From an uncultured Sphingobacteriaceae bacterium (GTDB lineage Bacteria > Bacteroidota > Bacteroidia > Sphingobacteriales > Sphingobacteriaceae), in contig CAMPKC010000017.1 in assembly GCA_946887045.1 (NCBI GenBank), forward strand, positions 1 to 64,000: a DNA stretch of 64,000 nucleotides. The letters run 5' to 3'. Position 1 is the first letter of the stretch. Each line of letters starts with the position of its first letter. The position numbers and the translations under genes are program-made. The notes beneath the pieces were generated by a model. It had not been told where the DNA came from. It saw only the letters and a list, made by a program, of their open reading frames with translations, and did no database searches. Positions 15,959 to 24,922 of this stretch are shown piece after piece.

Positions 15959-18637
15959 TTACCCAAACACATTTTTAGCTTTTATCACTGCTTGTTCTAA
16001 ATCGATTCCCTCGCCCATTACTCCGGTAAACAGATCACCTTCTGCGCGCAGCCGTTCTACGGCATTAAAAATATTGAAGTCACTCATTTTTAGGCCAGCT
16101 TTTACTTCTTCCCAATGCAGCGGCATCGAAACGGTGGCACCAGGCTTAGGCCTTAATGAGTAAGGGCCGGCAATAGTTGCCTGCGGACGGTTTTGTAAAA
16201 AATCAAGGTACATTTTCCCACCTCGCTTTGATGTCAGCCGTTCGATACTGGTAAACCCGGGGATCTGTTTATGGACTATTGTCGCCAGCATCCTGGCAAA
16301 CATCTGAGATTGGTCATAGGTATATTTGGCCCCCATTGGTATATAAATATGCAGCCCGGTCGAACCGGATGTTTTACAAAAGGAAGGAACTTCAATCTGA
16401 TCAAGTACTGTTTTAAGTACCCGTGCAGCTTCGATAACCTGGTTAAAAGTATTTTTGTCGGGATCCAGATCAATGATACACCAATCTGGATGATCAGGCG
16501 CATGTACAGTGCTTAACCACGGATTCATTTCTATACACCCTAAAGATGCCATATATAACAAACTAGCCTCATCCGTGCACAACATAAATTCTTTATCGTG
16601 CCCTTCCCTATTGCTTTCATACGGATAAGTAGCTATCCAATCCGGCACTTTGCCGCGAACGTTCTTTTGGTAAAAACTCGTCCCATTTATACCGTTTGGG
16701 AACCTGTTTAATGATTGCGGACGATCTCTCAAATATGGCACAATAAAAGGTGCAACCTGATAATAATAGTTCAGCATATCACGTTTAGTTACCTTTTCTT
16801 CAGGCCAGTAAAGTTTACTTAGATTGGTAAATTTTATTTCGTGCCCATCGATTTTTCTTACCTGGGTTTCTTCACTTGGATTTAAGAGAGTTTTTCTTGT
16901 TTTAGTTTTCGGTGGATTAAGAACTTTCCGCTTTACAAAATCGTGATCTTCTTGAATTACCGCCGGCGTATGAGCGGGAATTTCCCTGGTAACCTCATCC
17001 GCTTTTTTATCTTCACGCAAGCCTTTAAAGGACGGATGACGCATAACTCCGTCTTTAGTCATTTCCCTAAAACTGACCTCCCCAACTAACTTTGGCTTTA
17101 CCCACGTGGCTTTTGCCTTTGGCGGATTAGGTCTGAAACGAGAGGGTTTATTAAAATCCGGAATTATTTTAAAGGGACATTCATTGGTTTTTAGGGGCTT
17201 TAGCTTTTCTAATATTTCTGTCTGGAGCTTATCGCTAAAACCTGTACCCACAGGCCCAATATATCTAAGTTCATTATTCTCATACACTCCCATAAGCAAT
17301 GCGCTAAACTTTTTGCGGCCGTTTTCATTATTGGTATAACCGCAAATTATTGCCTCCTGCCTGGTTTCGGTTTTTATTTTAAGCCATTCTTTTGATCGTA
17401 TATCAGGAGTGTATAGGCTGTTCGCTTTTTTTGCAATAATTCCTTCCAGGCCCATTTTATCAGCAGCAGCAAAGAAATCGGTTCCGCTGGCGTCAAATAA
17501 TTTACTTAACTGAATCTTATCGTTTTGCTCCGGCACAACACTATTCAGAATCTGGCGCCGTCCGACTAATGGTATGTTTGTTAAGTCTTTTCCCTCCAGC
17601 CACAATACATCGAATATGTAAAACACTAATTCTCCGTCCGCTTCACTTCGCCAGTTTTGAAGGGCGCTAAAATCGGCCATTCCCTTATCGTTTAACACTA
17701 CAATTTCGCCATCAAAAACTGCATTAATTTTCCATTTCTCAAGTTCCTGATAAATAGAGTAAAATTTATCATTAAATGACTTACTGTTGCGGGAACTGAG
17801 CTCAACATCCCCATTATTTAAGAAGGCTAATGCGCGATAACCATCCCATTTAACTTCGTAGACCCAATCGGGATCGTCAAATGGTTCATCAACCAAAGTT
17901 GCCAGCATTGGCTTAATTCCTGCTGGAAATTTTGACTTATTCGCTCGCTTTAATAAAGCTGAGATATCAACTGTGGATATCTCAGCATCGGTTCTTAAAG
18001 ATTTTTTTGACGATTTTTGGGACTTTTTGTCTTCCTTATTACTGTTCCAGATATTCTTACTGGTTTTTGCGACTTTCTCGATCGTAAGTCCTGACACAAC
18101 AGACTTATTCTTTTTTAAGACATCGTCGGCTCTCGCATATTTATCATCAATTTTCATCAGCAACCAGCTATTTTCACCACTTCCAGAGGCCTTTACGAGA
18201 GCAAATTCTCCCTTTAGCTTTTTGCCGTGCAGGATAAATTTAAACTTGCCACTAAGTAAGCCATGAAGGAGGTGTTTTTCCTGATCCATTTTACTCTTGC
18301 CTTCAAAATCTGCCGGTTCAAATGTTCCTTCATCCCAAACGAGTACGGTTCCGCCACCATATTGGCCTTCAGGGATAATACCTTCGAATAAACGATAATC
18401 GAACGGATGGTCTTCTACCATCATGGCCAGTCGTTTAACATGGGCATCAGTTGAGGGTCCTTTCGGCACTGCCCAGCTTTTAAGCACACCGTCCATCTCC
18501 AGTCGAAAATCATAGTGAATGTGTGATGCATGGTGCAACTGCACCACGAAACGAAGTTCGTCGGATAGATTTTTTCCACCGGTTGGTTCTGGTGTGATTT
18601 CGAAACTGCGTTTCTGTCTGTATTTTTCGAGAGCCAT
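15959..18637 (-). CDS. ligD: ATP-dependent DNA ligase D (phosphoesterase-ligase-polymerase)
   Basis: Taken from the ATG at 18637 (892 residues), which gives the usual MALEKY...RSFE start; the frame extends to 18676. Domains in order: the 3'-phosphoesterase (HHASHIHYDFRLEMDG ... GQYGGGTVLVWDEG, about residues 20-150), a Lys/Ser-rich linker, the ATP ligase (VYEVKWDGYRAL, nucleotidyl Lys near residue 263), and the primase-like polymerase from about residue 610 (NYYYQVAPFIVPYLRDRP; IIDLDPD). It is the repair enzyme of bacterial non-homologous end joining with Ku. No ku gene is in the window. Confidence 0.96.
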   Translation of the reverse strand: MALEKYRQKRSFEITPEPTGGKNLSDELRFVVQLHHASHIHYDFRLEMDGVLKSWAVPKGPSTDAHVKRLAMMVEDHPFDYRLFEGIIPEGQYGGGTVLVWDEGTFEPADFEGKSKMDQEKHLLHGLLSGKFKFILHGKKLKGEFALVKASGSGENSWLLMKIDDKYARADDVLKKNKSVVSGLTIEKVAKTSKNIWNSNKEDKKSQKSSKKSLRTDAEISTVDISALLKRANKSKFPAGIKPMLATLVDEPFDDPDWVYEVKWDGYRALAFLNNGDVELSSRNSKSFNDKFYSIYQELEKWKINAVFDGEIVVLNDKGMADFSALQNWRSEADGELVFYIFDVLWLEGKDLTNIPLVGRRQILNSVVPEQNDKIQLSKLFDASGTDFFAAADKMGLEGIIAKKANSLYTPDIRSKEWLKIKTETRQEAIICGYTNNENGRKKFSALLMGVYENNELRYIGPVGTGFSDKLQTEILEKLKPLKTNECPFKIIPDFNKPSRFRPNPPKAKATWVKPKLVGEVSFREMTKDGVMRHPSFKGLREDKKADEVTREIPAHTPAVIQEDHDFVKRKVLNPPKTKTRKTLLNPSEETQVRKIDGHEIKFTNLSKLYWPEEKVTKRDMLNYYYQVAPFIVPYLRDRPQSLNRFPNGINGTSFYQKNVRGKVPDWIATYPYESNREGHDKEFMLCTDEASLLYMASLGCIEMNPWLSTVHAPDHPDWCIIDLDPDKNTFNQVIEAARVLKTVLDQIEVPSFCKTSGSTGLHIYIPMGAKYTYDQSQMFARMLATIVHKQIPGFTSIERLTSKRGGKMYLDFLQNRPQATIAGPYSLRPKPGATVSMPLHWEEVKAGLKMSDFNIFNAVERLRAEGDLFTGVMGEGIDLEQAVIKAKNVFG

Positions 18638-18737
18638 ATAAACACGATTCCAAGCCCCGGGAATTAATCCAGACAATGAGACAGGTTAAAACACGTTTCC
18701 TTAAAAACGGGCAGGATATATTGGGGCCGAGCGCCTA

Positions 18738-18917
18738 CTATTTGTTTTTATCTTTAATATACTTTTCAATTACCTTACGGTCATTGGATCCTGTGGCCCG
18801 TTTAGCACCACCAATTGCCTGGCTGCTTACTCCAAGCTTTTCGGCCAAATATTTTACCTCATATTCCTGAGAAGAGTTCACTTCCCTCCGCTCAGTCTTT
18901 GATCCTCTTGCTGCCAT
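18738..18917 (-). CDS. small DUF3606-like protein (59 residues)
   Basis: Reading the minus strand from the ATG at 18917 gives MAARGSKTERREVNSSQEYE, then VKYLAEKLGVSSQAIGGAKR and ATGSNDRKVIEKYIKDKNK, then TAG. The Lys/Arg-rich composition and the YEVxYxAxKxGVSxxxVxxAxxxxGxxRxxVExY pattern match DUF3606, small proteins of unknown role common in Bacteroidota and Proteobacteria. A DNA-binding role is plausible from the charge and helix-turn-helix-like middle, but is not shown. It lies 100 bp upstream of ligD on the same strand and may share its transcript. Confidence 0.75.
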   Translation of the reverse strand: MAARGSKTERREVNSSQEYEVKYLAEKLGVSSQAIGGAKRATGSNDRKVIEKYIKDKNK

Positions 18918-19002
18918 AATAGATGTTTTAGTTTATAGGTAACTTTTTAACATCCAAAAAAGGAAGATAGTTTTAAGAGAATGCAGGCGATAAGAATTTT
19001 GA

Positions 19003-20850
19003 TCAGACTTTAACAGGTACGGCAGCTTCAGTTCCAGCCAAACCCTTACCCGCCACCAGCAATTCTGCGGTGATAGTTTTAGTGTATGCTTTTATTTCTT
19101 CCTTAAATTCTTGTACCGAAGCGCCTGAGCGAATTTCCTCTAATCGTTTTTCCCAGCTACCTGTTAACTCGGCCTGTGCAATTTTTTTATCTTTCACCAC
19201 TTCAAAAACAGCTAAACCCTTGCCCGAAGGAACCAGATTCTTCTTCTCACGAATAATATATTCACGTTTTATAAGTGTTTCGATAATAGACGCCCGGGTG
19301 GCCGGAGTTCCTAATCCACCATCTTTCATCGCATATCGCAGCTCTTCATCCTCAATTTCTTTCCCTGCAGTTTCAAGTGCTTTTAACAAACTGGCTTCAT
19401 TAAATAAGGGTTTAGGTTTGGTTTGCTTTTCCAGAAGAGCCTTACTTTCAACAGGAAGCTGTTCTCCGGCATCTACTTTTGGCAAGGTTGCATTCTCTTC
19501 CTCTGTTTTCTCATCGTCAGTCTCATTATAAACTGATCGCCAGCCCGCTGAACGTATTACAGTTCCATTCGCCACAAACTTAGTCCCCGATTCGATACTT
19601 ATTTTGGTAAGGTCTTTAATACATTCTTTATGGAAGGCCTCCAACATCCGGCCTACCACCATGTTATATACCGCTTGCTTATCCTCAGACAAATAATTCG
19701 GAGTTTCGCCTGTCGGCAGTATTGCATGGTGATCGGTCACCTTTTTAGCGTTCACGCTGCGTTTGTTCAAGGGATTAGTGCTGAGAAATTCTGCCTGCTT
19801 ACCAAAGTCGGGGTGGCTGCGAAGCTTTTCTATCAACTGCGGAACTCCTGCAAAAACATCATCTCCAATATATCTGCTTCCTGTGCGGGGATACGAGATT
19901 AGTTTACCCTCATAAAGGTTTTGAAGAATATTTAAAGTTTGATCGGCTGTGTATCCTTTACGTTTATTAGCCTCTTGTTGCAAACTGCTTAGATCGTGCA
20001 ACAAAGGAGGTGGTTCTTTCTTTGTCTTAGCTTCTACACTGATAATATTTCCACCGGTTGCAAAACCAGACGCAACGTCCTGCACTTTATCAAATACTTC
20101 CTGCGCTTTTTCTTTATCCTTATAATTTTCGACTGAAATTGCTTTGAAGAGCTGTCCGTTTTTTGATAGTTGTATGCTTATCTGATAAAATATTTGCGGA
20201 ACAAAGTTCTTGATTTCAAGATAACGAGCGCAGATCATCGCCAGAGTTGGAGTTTGAACGCGTCCCAAAGAAAGAACAGAACGGTTCCCGGCTGAAATAC
20301 TTAAAGCCTGGGTGGCATTCATGCCTACAAGCCAGTCAGACTCAGAACGGCAATGTGCCGAATAGAATAAGGTATCATAATCGGTTCCGGGCTTTAAATT
20401 TCTAAAGCCATCTTTTATCGCCTGATCGGTTTGGGATGAGATCCATAAACGCCTGAAAGGCTTTTTACATTTGAGATAATAATATATGTAGCGGAAAATC
20501 AACTCGCCTTCACGCCCCGCATCGGTTGCTACGATAATTTCTGTTGCAGAATCGAATAAGTTTTTAATCGTATCCAGTTGCTTACGCACCGCCGGATCCT
20601 CAACGATACCATCCTTGGTTTTAATTTTGCGGACGGCAAGTTTAAATTTCTGCGGAAGCATAGGCAAATGCTGAACGCGCCATCCATAAAAACCATAATC
20701 CTGAGGCGGTGCAAGTTGCAAGAGATGCCCGAATGCCCATGTGAACGAATAGTTTTTGCCTTCGATGTATCCATCTTTTTTTATTGTAGCTCCAAACACT
20801 TTGGCCAATTCTCGCGCTACAGAAGGTTTTTCAGCAATAACAACTTTCAT
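19003..20850 (-). CDS. topB: DNA topoisomerase III
   Basis: A 615-residue type IA topoisomerase. The TOPRIM domain opens with MKVVIAEKPSVARELAKVFG and includes ATDAGREGELIFRYI (the DxD/E metal site). The catalytic tyrosine is in GKLISYPRTGSRYIG near residue 320. The later GGLGTPATRASIIETLIKREYI is typical of topoisomerase III. It relaxes and decatenates DNA through a covalent single-strand break. The C-terminus ends without zinc fingers, a known compact form. It sits near ligD and the DUF3606 gene on the same strand. Confidence 0.95.
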   Translation of the reverse strand: MKVVIAEKPSVARELAKVFGATIKKDGYIEGKNYSFTWAFGHLLQLAPPQDYGFYGWRVQHLPMLPQKFKLAVRKIKTKDGIVEDPAVRKQLDTIKNLFDSATEIIVATDAGREGELIFRYIYYYLKCKKPFRRLWISSQTDQAIKDGFRNLKPGTDYDTLFYSAHCRSESDWLVGMNATQALSISAGNRSVLSLGRVQTPTLAMICARYLEIKNFVPQIFYQISIQLSKNGQLFKAISVENYKDKEKAQEVFDKVQDVASGFATGGNIISVEAKTKKEPPPLLHDLSSLQQEANKRKGYTADQTLNILQNLYEGKLISYPRTGSRYIGDDVFAGVPQLIEKLRSHPDFGKQAEFLSTNPLNKRSVNAKKVTDHHAILPTGETPNYLSEDKQAVYNMVVGRMLEAFHKECIKDLTKISIESGTKFVANGTVIRSAGWRSVYNETDDEKTEEENATLPKVDAGEQLPVESKALLEKQTKPKPLFNEASLLKALETAGKEIEDEELRYAMKDGGLGTPATRASIIETLIKREYIIREKKNLVPSGKGLAVFEVVKDKKIAQAELTGSWEKRLEEIRSGASVQEFKEEIKAYTKTITAELLVAGKGLAGTEAAVPVKV

Positions 20851-20891
20851 ATTCTGATTGTGGTTAATTGTAATTCTTAAATATTATTGAG

Positions 20892-21725
20892 TTAAAACAG
20901 AGAGTATTGCGATTCAATATTTCTCATCGGCCTTCCGGAACTGATACTAATGCCAGAATCAGAGCCAATTTTATACAGCTTCGATTCTTCATATCTTGAA
21001 GCAACAATTACTTCAGTATCTCCTGCCTGACTTGTAAATAATTGCTCAACCAGCTTTGGGCAATTATTATCTTTTGAAAGGTGAGATAATAATAAGTGAC
21101 TCATAAACGAAGGTTTATGTGCGGTAAACATTTCAAAAGCCTGTTTATTCGATAAATGACCTTTACCGCCTCGAATCCGTTTTTTAAGGTGATACGGATA
21201 ATTACCGCGTTCTAAAAGCACATCATCATAGTTCGCCTCTAGAAAAGCTGCATGACATTGTTTAAAATGATCAACCAGCCGATCGCATACAGAACCAATA
21301 TCAGTGAAAACCCCAACACTTATGTTATTACATTTGATAATGAAACTGTGAGGCTCTACCGCATCATGAAATTTAGAAAAAGCGGATACACATAGTTCAC
21401 CGATCATAGTATCCTGGTGTTCTTTAAAATGCCTTATCAAATGAGGCTCCAACGTAAGACTTCCGTGCTGTAATGTTCCGGGGGTGATGTATACCGGAAT
21501 CTGGTACTTTTTTGCAAGCACAGGTATCCCCCGGATATGATCATGATGTTCATGAGAAACAAAAATCGCTTTCACTTTCTGCATGGACAACCCAAGTCGT
21601 AACATCCGTTTTTCAGTTTCCCGACAGGATATTCCGGCATCAACCAAAACTGCATCATACTGATTAGCAACATAATAACAGTTACCGTTACTTCCTGAAT
21701 TTAGTGATGCTATACTTAAGGACAT
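20892..21725 (-). CDS. MBL-fold metallo-hydrolase (WalJ/YycJ-like)
   Basis: The true start is most likely the ATG at 21725 (277 residues), giving MSLSIASLNSGSNGNCYYV; a frame open to 21893 adds 56 residues of non-family sequence. It carries the metal-binding motif SHEHHDHIRG, followed by later His and Asp ligands (FSKFHDAVEPHSF; VFTDIG; LEANYDD). The SLxSGSxGNxxYV opening is characteristic of the YycJ/WalJ group, putative exonucleases linked to the cell envelope or to DNA in Firmicutes. A TATCTTTC box ends 6 nt before this ATG. Confidence 0.88.
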   Translation of the reverse strand: MSLSIASLNSGSNGNCYYVANQYDAVLVDAGISCRETEKRMLRLGLSMQKVKAIFVSHEHHDHIRGIPVLAKKYQIPVYITPGTLQHGSLTLEPHLIRHFKEHQDTMIGELCVSAFSKFHDAVEPHSFIIKCNNISVGVFTDIGSVCDRLVDHFKQCHAAFLEANYDDVLLERGNYPYHLKKRIRGGKGHLSNKQAFEMFTAHKPSFMSHLLLSHLSKDNNCPKLVEQLFTSQAGDTEVIVASRYEESKLYKIGSDSGISISSGRPMRNIESQYSLF

Positions 21726-21731
21726 GAGGGT

Positions 21732-21739
21732 GAAAGATA
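21732..21739 (-). promoter_or_regulatory. -7-like box (TATCTTTC) for the MBL hydrolase gene
   Basis: Seven of eight positions match TAnnTTTG. It ends 6 nt before the ATG at 21725 and supports that start over the longer frame. Confidence 0.4.
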
Positions 21740-21845
21740 GGAATTTTGCCGGCACCTGTTCGCATAAGTTTATAACATACTTACCCAATTTCTCAACAGT
21801 GCCTTTTATAAAAACCATAATAATTGCAAATAATTGCAATATAAT

Positions 21846-21876
21846 TTTGCGATTATCATAAATATTCCTATCTTTA
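21846..21876 (+). promoter_or_regulatory. promoter of first micro-transcript
   Basis: TTTG at 21846-21849, 19 nt, then TATCTTTA at 21869-21876 (7 of 8 to the -7 consensus). The spacing is right for a Bacteroidota sigma-A promoter. Predicted start is near 21880. Confidence 0.5.
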
Positions 21877-21879
21877 GTT

Positions 21880-21934
21880 TCCAAACTAACCAAATACAGC
21901 CTTAAACCTTGTCATTCCGACAAGGTTTTTTTTT
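21880..21934 (+). ncRNA. possible small RNA or attenuated leader 1 (about 55 nt)
   Basis: Predicted from the promoter at 21846-21876 and the strong terminator at 21905-21934. No open frame of note lies inside it. No RNA family was recognised. Confidence 0.35.
21905..21934 (+). terminator. strong intrinsic terminator
   Basis: AACCTTGTC (21905-21913) and GACAAGGTT (21919-21927) form a 9-bp stem with a 5-nt loop. The downstream arm runs into nine consecutive T's at 21926-21934. No annotated plus-strand gene precedes it. Confidence 0.85.
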
Positions 21935-21991
21935 GTTTATTTTATTTACATATTCCAAATGTTAAAAAACTGTTAAATTTTAACACTTTGC

Positions 21992-22021
21992 TTTGCGGAT
22001 TTCATATATAACGTATATTTG
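21992..22021 (+). promoter_or_regulatory. promoter of second micro-transcript
   Basis: TTTG at 21992-21995, 18 nt, then TATATTTG at 22014-22021, an exact -7 match. Predicted start is near 22025. Confidence 0.6.
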
Positions 22022-22024
22022 CGT

Positions 22025-22083
22025 CAGGTTTATAATTGGTTAGTTAAAAGGTCTTCATTCTCCCCGTTTGAAGACCTTTTTTG
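22025..22083 (+). ncRNA. possible small RNA or attenuated leader 2 (about 60 nt)
   Basis: Defined by the promoter at 21992-22021 and the terminator at 22046-22083. It could be an independent RNA or the attenuated leader of the PRC-barrel gene at 22167. No family was recognised. Confidence 0.35.
22046..22083 (+). terminator. strong intrinsic terminator
   Basis: AAAAGGTCTTCA (22046-22057) pairs perfectly with TGAAGACCTTTT (22069-22080) around an 11-nt loop, followed by further T's. It lies 84 bp before the ATG at 22167. Confidence 0.85.
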
Positions 22084-22166
22084 TTTGATTCATTTTTTCA
22101 GTATTTCACTTTACAGGAACAATAATGGTACGTGAGTGTTAGTTTATATAATCATCGATATAAATT

Positions 22167-22940
22167 ATGACCTCAGATACAACCTATAAGCATACCCGAC
22201 TCGAAGAGCTTGGTTTACATGATATTTCTGAAATTGATGCAGAGTATGATTTAAGGAACTTCAAAGTTCGCGACGGGCATAATCATGAAATCGGACGTGT
22301 TATCGAATTGTTGTATGACATACAATCAAAGAAAATCAGATATCTGGTTATCGAATTACACAGTAAGAATACTGATGAAAATTTAAGACAAATCCTCGCG
22401 CCGATAGGTACAGCTGAGTTACATGAAGAAGATGATTACTTGTTTATTCCGGCTTTAAACTCTGATCTCATAAATGCTTTACCCGATTATGAAAAAGGAC
22501 ATGTAAATCCAGGGGTAGAAAACATGGTACGTCTGGCCTATGCTGGTGAAGATTTACTTGCAGAGGGTGCAGGACTTACAGGCAACGATATTTTAAATGA
22601 AGAAGAAGATTTTTACAATCATCTGCATTTTGATTTAGACAAACTGTTTGGAAGAAAAAAGAAAAAGCCAGAATACAGTAAAACTATTTGTGGAGTGTTT
22701 GATGATAGCCTGGAGGCAGAGAACACCATAAGCGATTTAATAAAAGAAGGTTACAGTCAAGATGAGATTGAGGTTTCATCCAGCAAGCAGGCCGACCGCG
22801 CCAGTGGTATAGATGAAAATGTGAATGGTGGTGGATCTGTTGTTTGCATCACTATTCATGATGCCGACGCAGCTTTTCGGGTATCTGAAATTATGAATAT
22901 AAATGGAAGTGTTTCAGTGTATGAAACTACAGAAGAATAA
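22167..22940 (+). CDS. PRC-barrel domain protein with a C-terminal stress-protein-like domain
   Basis: 257 residues, two parts. Residues 20-95 form a PRC-barrel: DLRNFKVRDGHNHEIGRVIELLYD ... KIRYLVIEL, the fold of the photosynthetic reaction-centre H subunit and RimM. Residues 170-257 (KTICGVFDDSLEAENTISDL ... VSEIMNINGSVSVYE) resemble the general-stress-protein 17M/YflT-type ferredoxin-like domain. The protein is soluble and acidic. Such proteins are usually considered stress-related, but no activity is known. It ends at a very strong terminator (22950-22997). Confidence 0.8.
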   Translation: MTSDTTYKHTRLEELGLHDISEIDAEYDLRNFKVRDGHNHEIGRVIELLYDIQSKKIRYLVIELHSKNTDENLRQILAPIGTAELHEEDDYLFIPALNSDLINALPDYEKGHVNPGVENMVRLAYAGEDLLAEGAGLTGNDILNEEEDFYNHLHFDLDKLFGRKKKKPEYSKTICGVFDDSLEAENTISDLIKEGYSQDEIEVSSSKQADRASGIDENVNGGGSVVCITIHDADAAFRVSEIMNINGSVSVYETTEE

Positions 22941-22949
22941 TTACAACAT

Positions 22950-22997
22950 CTAAAACAAAAAAGGTGTCAGTTTGCGCTGACACCTTTTTTGTTTTAG
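22950..22997. terminator. bidirectional terminator, 21-bp perfect stem
   Basis: Arms at 22950-22970 and 22977-22997 with a 6-nt loop, flanked internally by A and T tracts. It serves both the PRC-barrel gene and the convergent UbiD gene, whose stop codon (22994-22996) lies inside the second arm. Confidence 0.92.
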
Positions 22998-24829
22998 ATA
23001 ATTCCGTGTAACGAAGCTCCCTTCACTCCTAACCTATCAATCTTTTGTTCAACTTCCGGATCTCTTATCAGTTCAGGTGCATGATGTGGCTTTTTCCTGG
23101 CGTCGATAATTAAGGACCCGTGACACCCCCAGTGTTTATTATCAATAAAACTGTTAATGCCATAGATATCGTGCGATGGATTACTCCGGGTAAAGGTCAC
23201 CCAGACAAGGTTATTAATGTTTTCCGCTGTAAATCCGGCATCGTCGCACAGCACCATCAAGGCTATATTAGTCTGGTGCGATTTTAAATGCCTGTTTAAT
23301 ATTTCAATTTGATTTTCAGTTTCCTCGGTAGAAACGTACGCCGGCGACTCTACCGCCAACACCCCGGGCATTGCGAGCTTACAATTATGAAATGGCCTTG
23401 GTAATCCAAAAGTGGCAGGCAATTCTTTAAGCAATTCTCTCTTAACCTCACCAGCCACGGCAAAAACAACTTTCGATCCTGAATTCAAATCACCGCCACT
23501 GTAATCGAGTGTATCAATGGTTGTTTTGGTATAAAAATGCAGATCCCTGGTAAAATCTATCCGTTCAAAAACGTGCACTAAAAATTCTTCAATATTACGG
23601 GTATGCAAAGCCGGATTATCTTCCTTTGCGGCTATAAACAGGTATTTTGCAAGACTTAGTTGGTTTTTGCCCAATATATGATTTGCAATGGTTAAAATTT
23701 CTTGCGGCCTTCGGCCGGATAAATAAGGTGTATAACGTTCACTTCCTATTGCGAACAAAAGGGGATGTACACCAGCTGCATCCACCGCATTAACTTCATG
23801 CAGCCCATTAATTTCTTTTGGGATGGCAGAACCGGTGATATCATGAATCAGGGCACCGAAACTAGTATCTTCCTGTGGAGGTCGACCGACCACTGTAAAC
23901 GACCATATCGGATCTTTACGATGGTAGACGTTATGAACCTTCATTAAGGGAAAAGGATGCGTAAGGCTATAATAGCCTAAATGATCTCCAAATGGCCCCT
24001 CGGGTTTATTTTCATTGGGATAAACAGTTCCTGTTATTACGAAATCGGCATCTGCAGAAATGCAAAACCCTTCTTTATCATAGAAATATCTAAATCTGCG
24101 ATTCCCTAAAGCTCCGGCGAAAGTCATCTCTGACAAACCCTCCGGCAAGGGCATTACCGCAGCCAAAGGATGTGAAGGAGGCCCTCCCACAAAAATACTT
24201 ACTTTAAGCGGCTGTCCTTTGGCATTTGCTTTTGACTGATGCACGCCAATACCCCTGTGCAACTGGTAATGCAACCCTATTTCCTGATTCTGAATGTAAT
24301 CATTACCATTTAATTGAATACGATACATCCCCAAATTCGCATTCATTGCGCCTGGCCTGTCTATATCCTCAGTATAAACCTGCGGCATAGTTATAAAAGC
24401 GCCGCCGTCCATTGGCCAGTTTACAATTTGCGGCAATTCTGAAATGGAAGTTTTACCTGCCAGAATGGGTGCATTCCATTGACTTTTCAAAGGGAGTGCC
24501 GAAAAAGCGGTCAAGGCTACATTTAAGTATTTGAATGGGTTTTTAGCCGCTTTTATAGGATCTGATTTTAGATCCACAAGAATTTTTATTTTATCAAGTG
24601 TATCTCTGAAAAGAAATTTTGAGCGATCAAGTGTTCCGAAAAGATTGGAAACGGCAGGAAACTTACATCCTTTGATATTTTCGAAAAACAGAGCCGGACC
24701 TTCTTTTTCATAAACTCTCAGATGTATAGCAGCCATTTCCAAATGTGGGTCAACCTCTTCTTTAATACGAATAAGATGCCCGTGGTTTTCAAGGTCTCGT
24801 ACACATTCTGCTAAGCTTTTGTATCCCAT
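22994..24829 (-). CDS. UbiD family decarboxylase
   Basis: A 611-residue long-type UbiD protein. Recognisable segments are EKEGPALFFENIKG near residue 37, FVGGPPSHPLAAVMPLPEG (about 215-235), GPFGDHLGYYS and TFGLPRPFHNCKLAMPGVLAVES. The family decarboxylates aromatic or unsaturated acids with prenylated FMN made by UbiX; the Bacteroidota homologues are usually assigned to menaquinone biosynthesis. No men or ubiX gene is in the window, so the substrate is not certain. A TACCTTTG box ends only 4 nt before the ATG. Confidence 0.9.
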   Translation of the reverse strand: MGYKSLAECVRDLENHGHLIRIKEEVDPHLEMAAIHLRVYEKEGPALFFENIKGCKFPAVSNLFGTLDRSKFLFRDTLDKIKILVDLKSDPIKAAKNPFKYLNVALTAFSALPLKSQWNAPILAGKTSISELPQIVNWPMDGGAFITMPQVYTEDIDRPGAMNANLGMYRIQLNGNDYIQNQEIGLHYQLHRGIGVHQSKANAKGQPLKVSIFVGGPPSHPLAAVMPLPEGLSEMTFAGALGNRRFRYFYDKEGFCISADADFVITGTVYPNENKPEGPFGDHLGYYSLTHPFPLMKVHNVYHRKDPIWSFTVVGRPPQEDTSFGALIHDITGSAIPKEINGLHEVNAVDAAGVHPLLFAIGSERYTPYLSGRRPQEILTIANHILGKNQLSLAKYLFIAAKEDNPALHTRNIEEFLVHVFERIDFTRDLHFYTKTTIDTLDYSGGDLNSGSKVVFAVAGEVKRELLKELPATFGLPRPFHNCKLAMPGVLAVESPAYVSTEETENQIEILNRHLKSHQTNIALMVLCDDAGFTAENINNLVWVTFTRSNPSHDIYGINSFIDNKHWGCHGSLIIDARKKPHHAPELIRDPEVEQKIDRLGVKGASLHGII

Positions 24830-24833
24830 AATT

Positions 24834-24841
24834 CAAAGGTA
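24834..24841 (-). promoter_or_regulatory. -7 box (TACCTTTG) abutting the UbiD start codon
   Basis: Exact consensus on the minus strand, with four bases (AATT) between it and the ATG. A box centred at -7 would place the transcription start at, or within a base or two of, the ATG. Confidence 0.55.
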
Positions 24842-24922
24842 ATAATAACGAAACTTCTGTAAGCGCTGGTTAATCATATTCAAAAAAAAACAGCAGCATC
24901 CTCCCACCCTAATCCCTGGAAC

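Larger units (their letters stand above)
21726..22166. other. 441-bp intergenic region with two promoter-terminator units
   Basis: No protein gene was seen. The plus strand holds two similar units: TTTG-N19-TATCTTTA then a terminator (21846-21934), and TTTG-N18-TATATTTG then a terminator (21992-22083). A minus-strand promoter box for the MBL gene is at 21732-21739. Confidence 0.6.

Noticed and set aside
21726..21893. 56-residue N-terminal extension of the MBL hydrolase
   Set aside because: It does not resemble the family, and a -7 box lies between it and the ATG at 21725; the extension also overlaps the first micro-transcript promoter.
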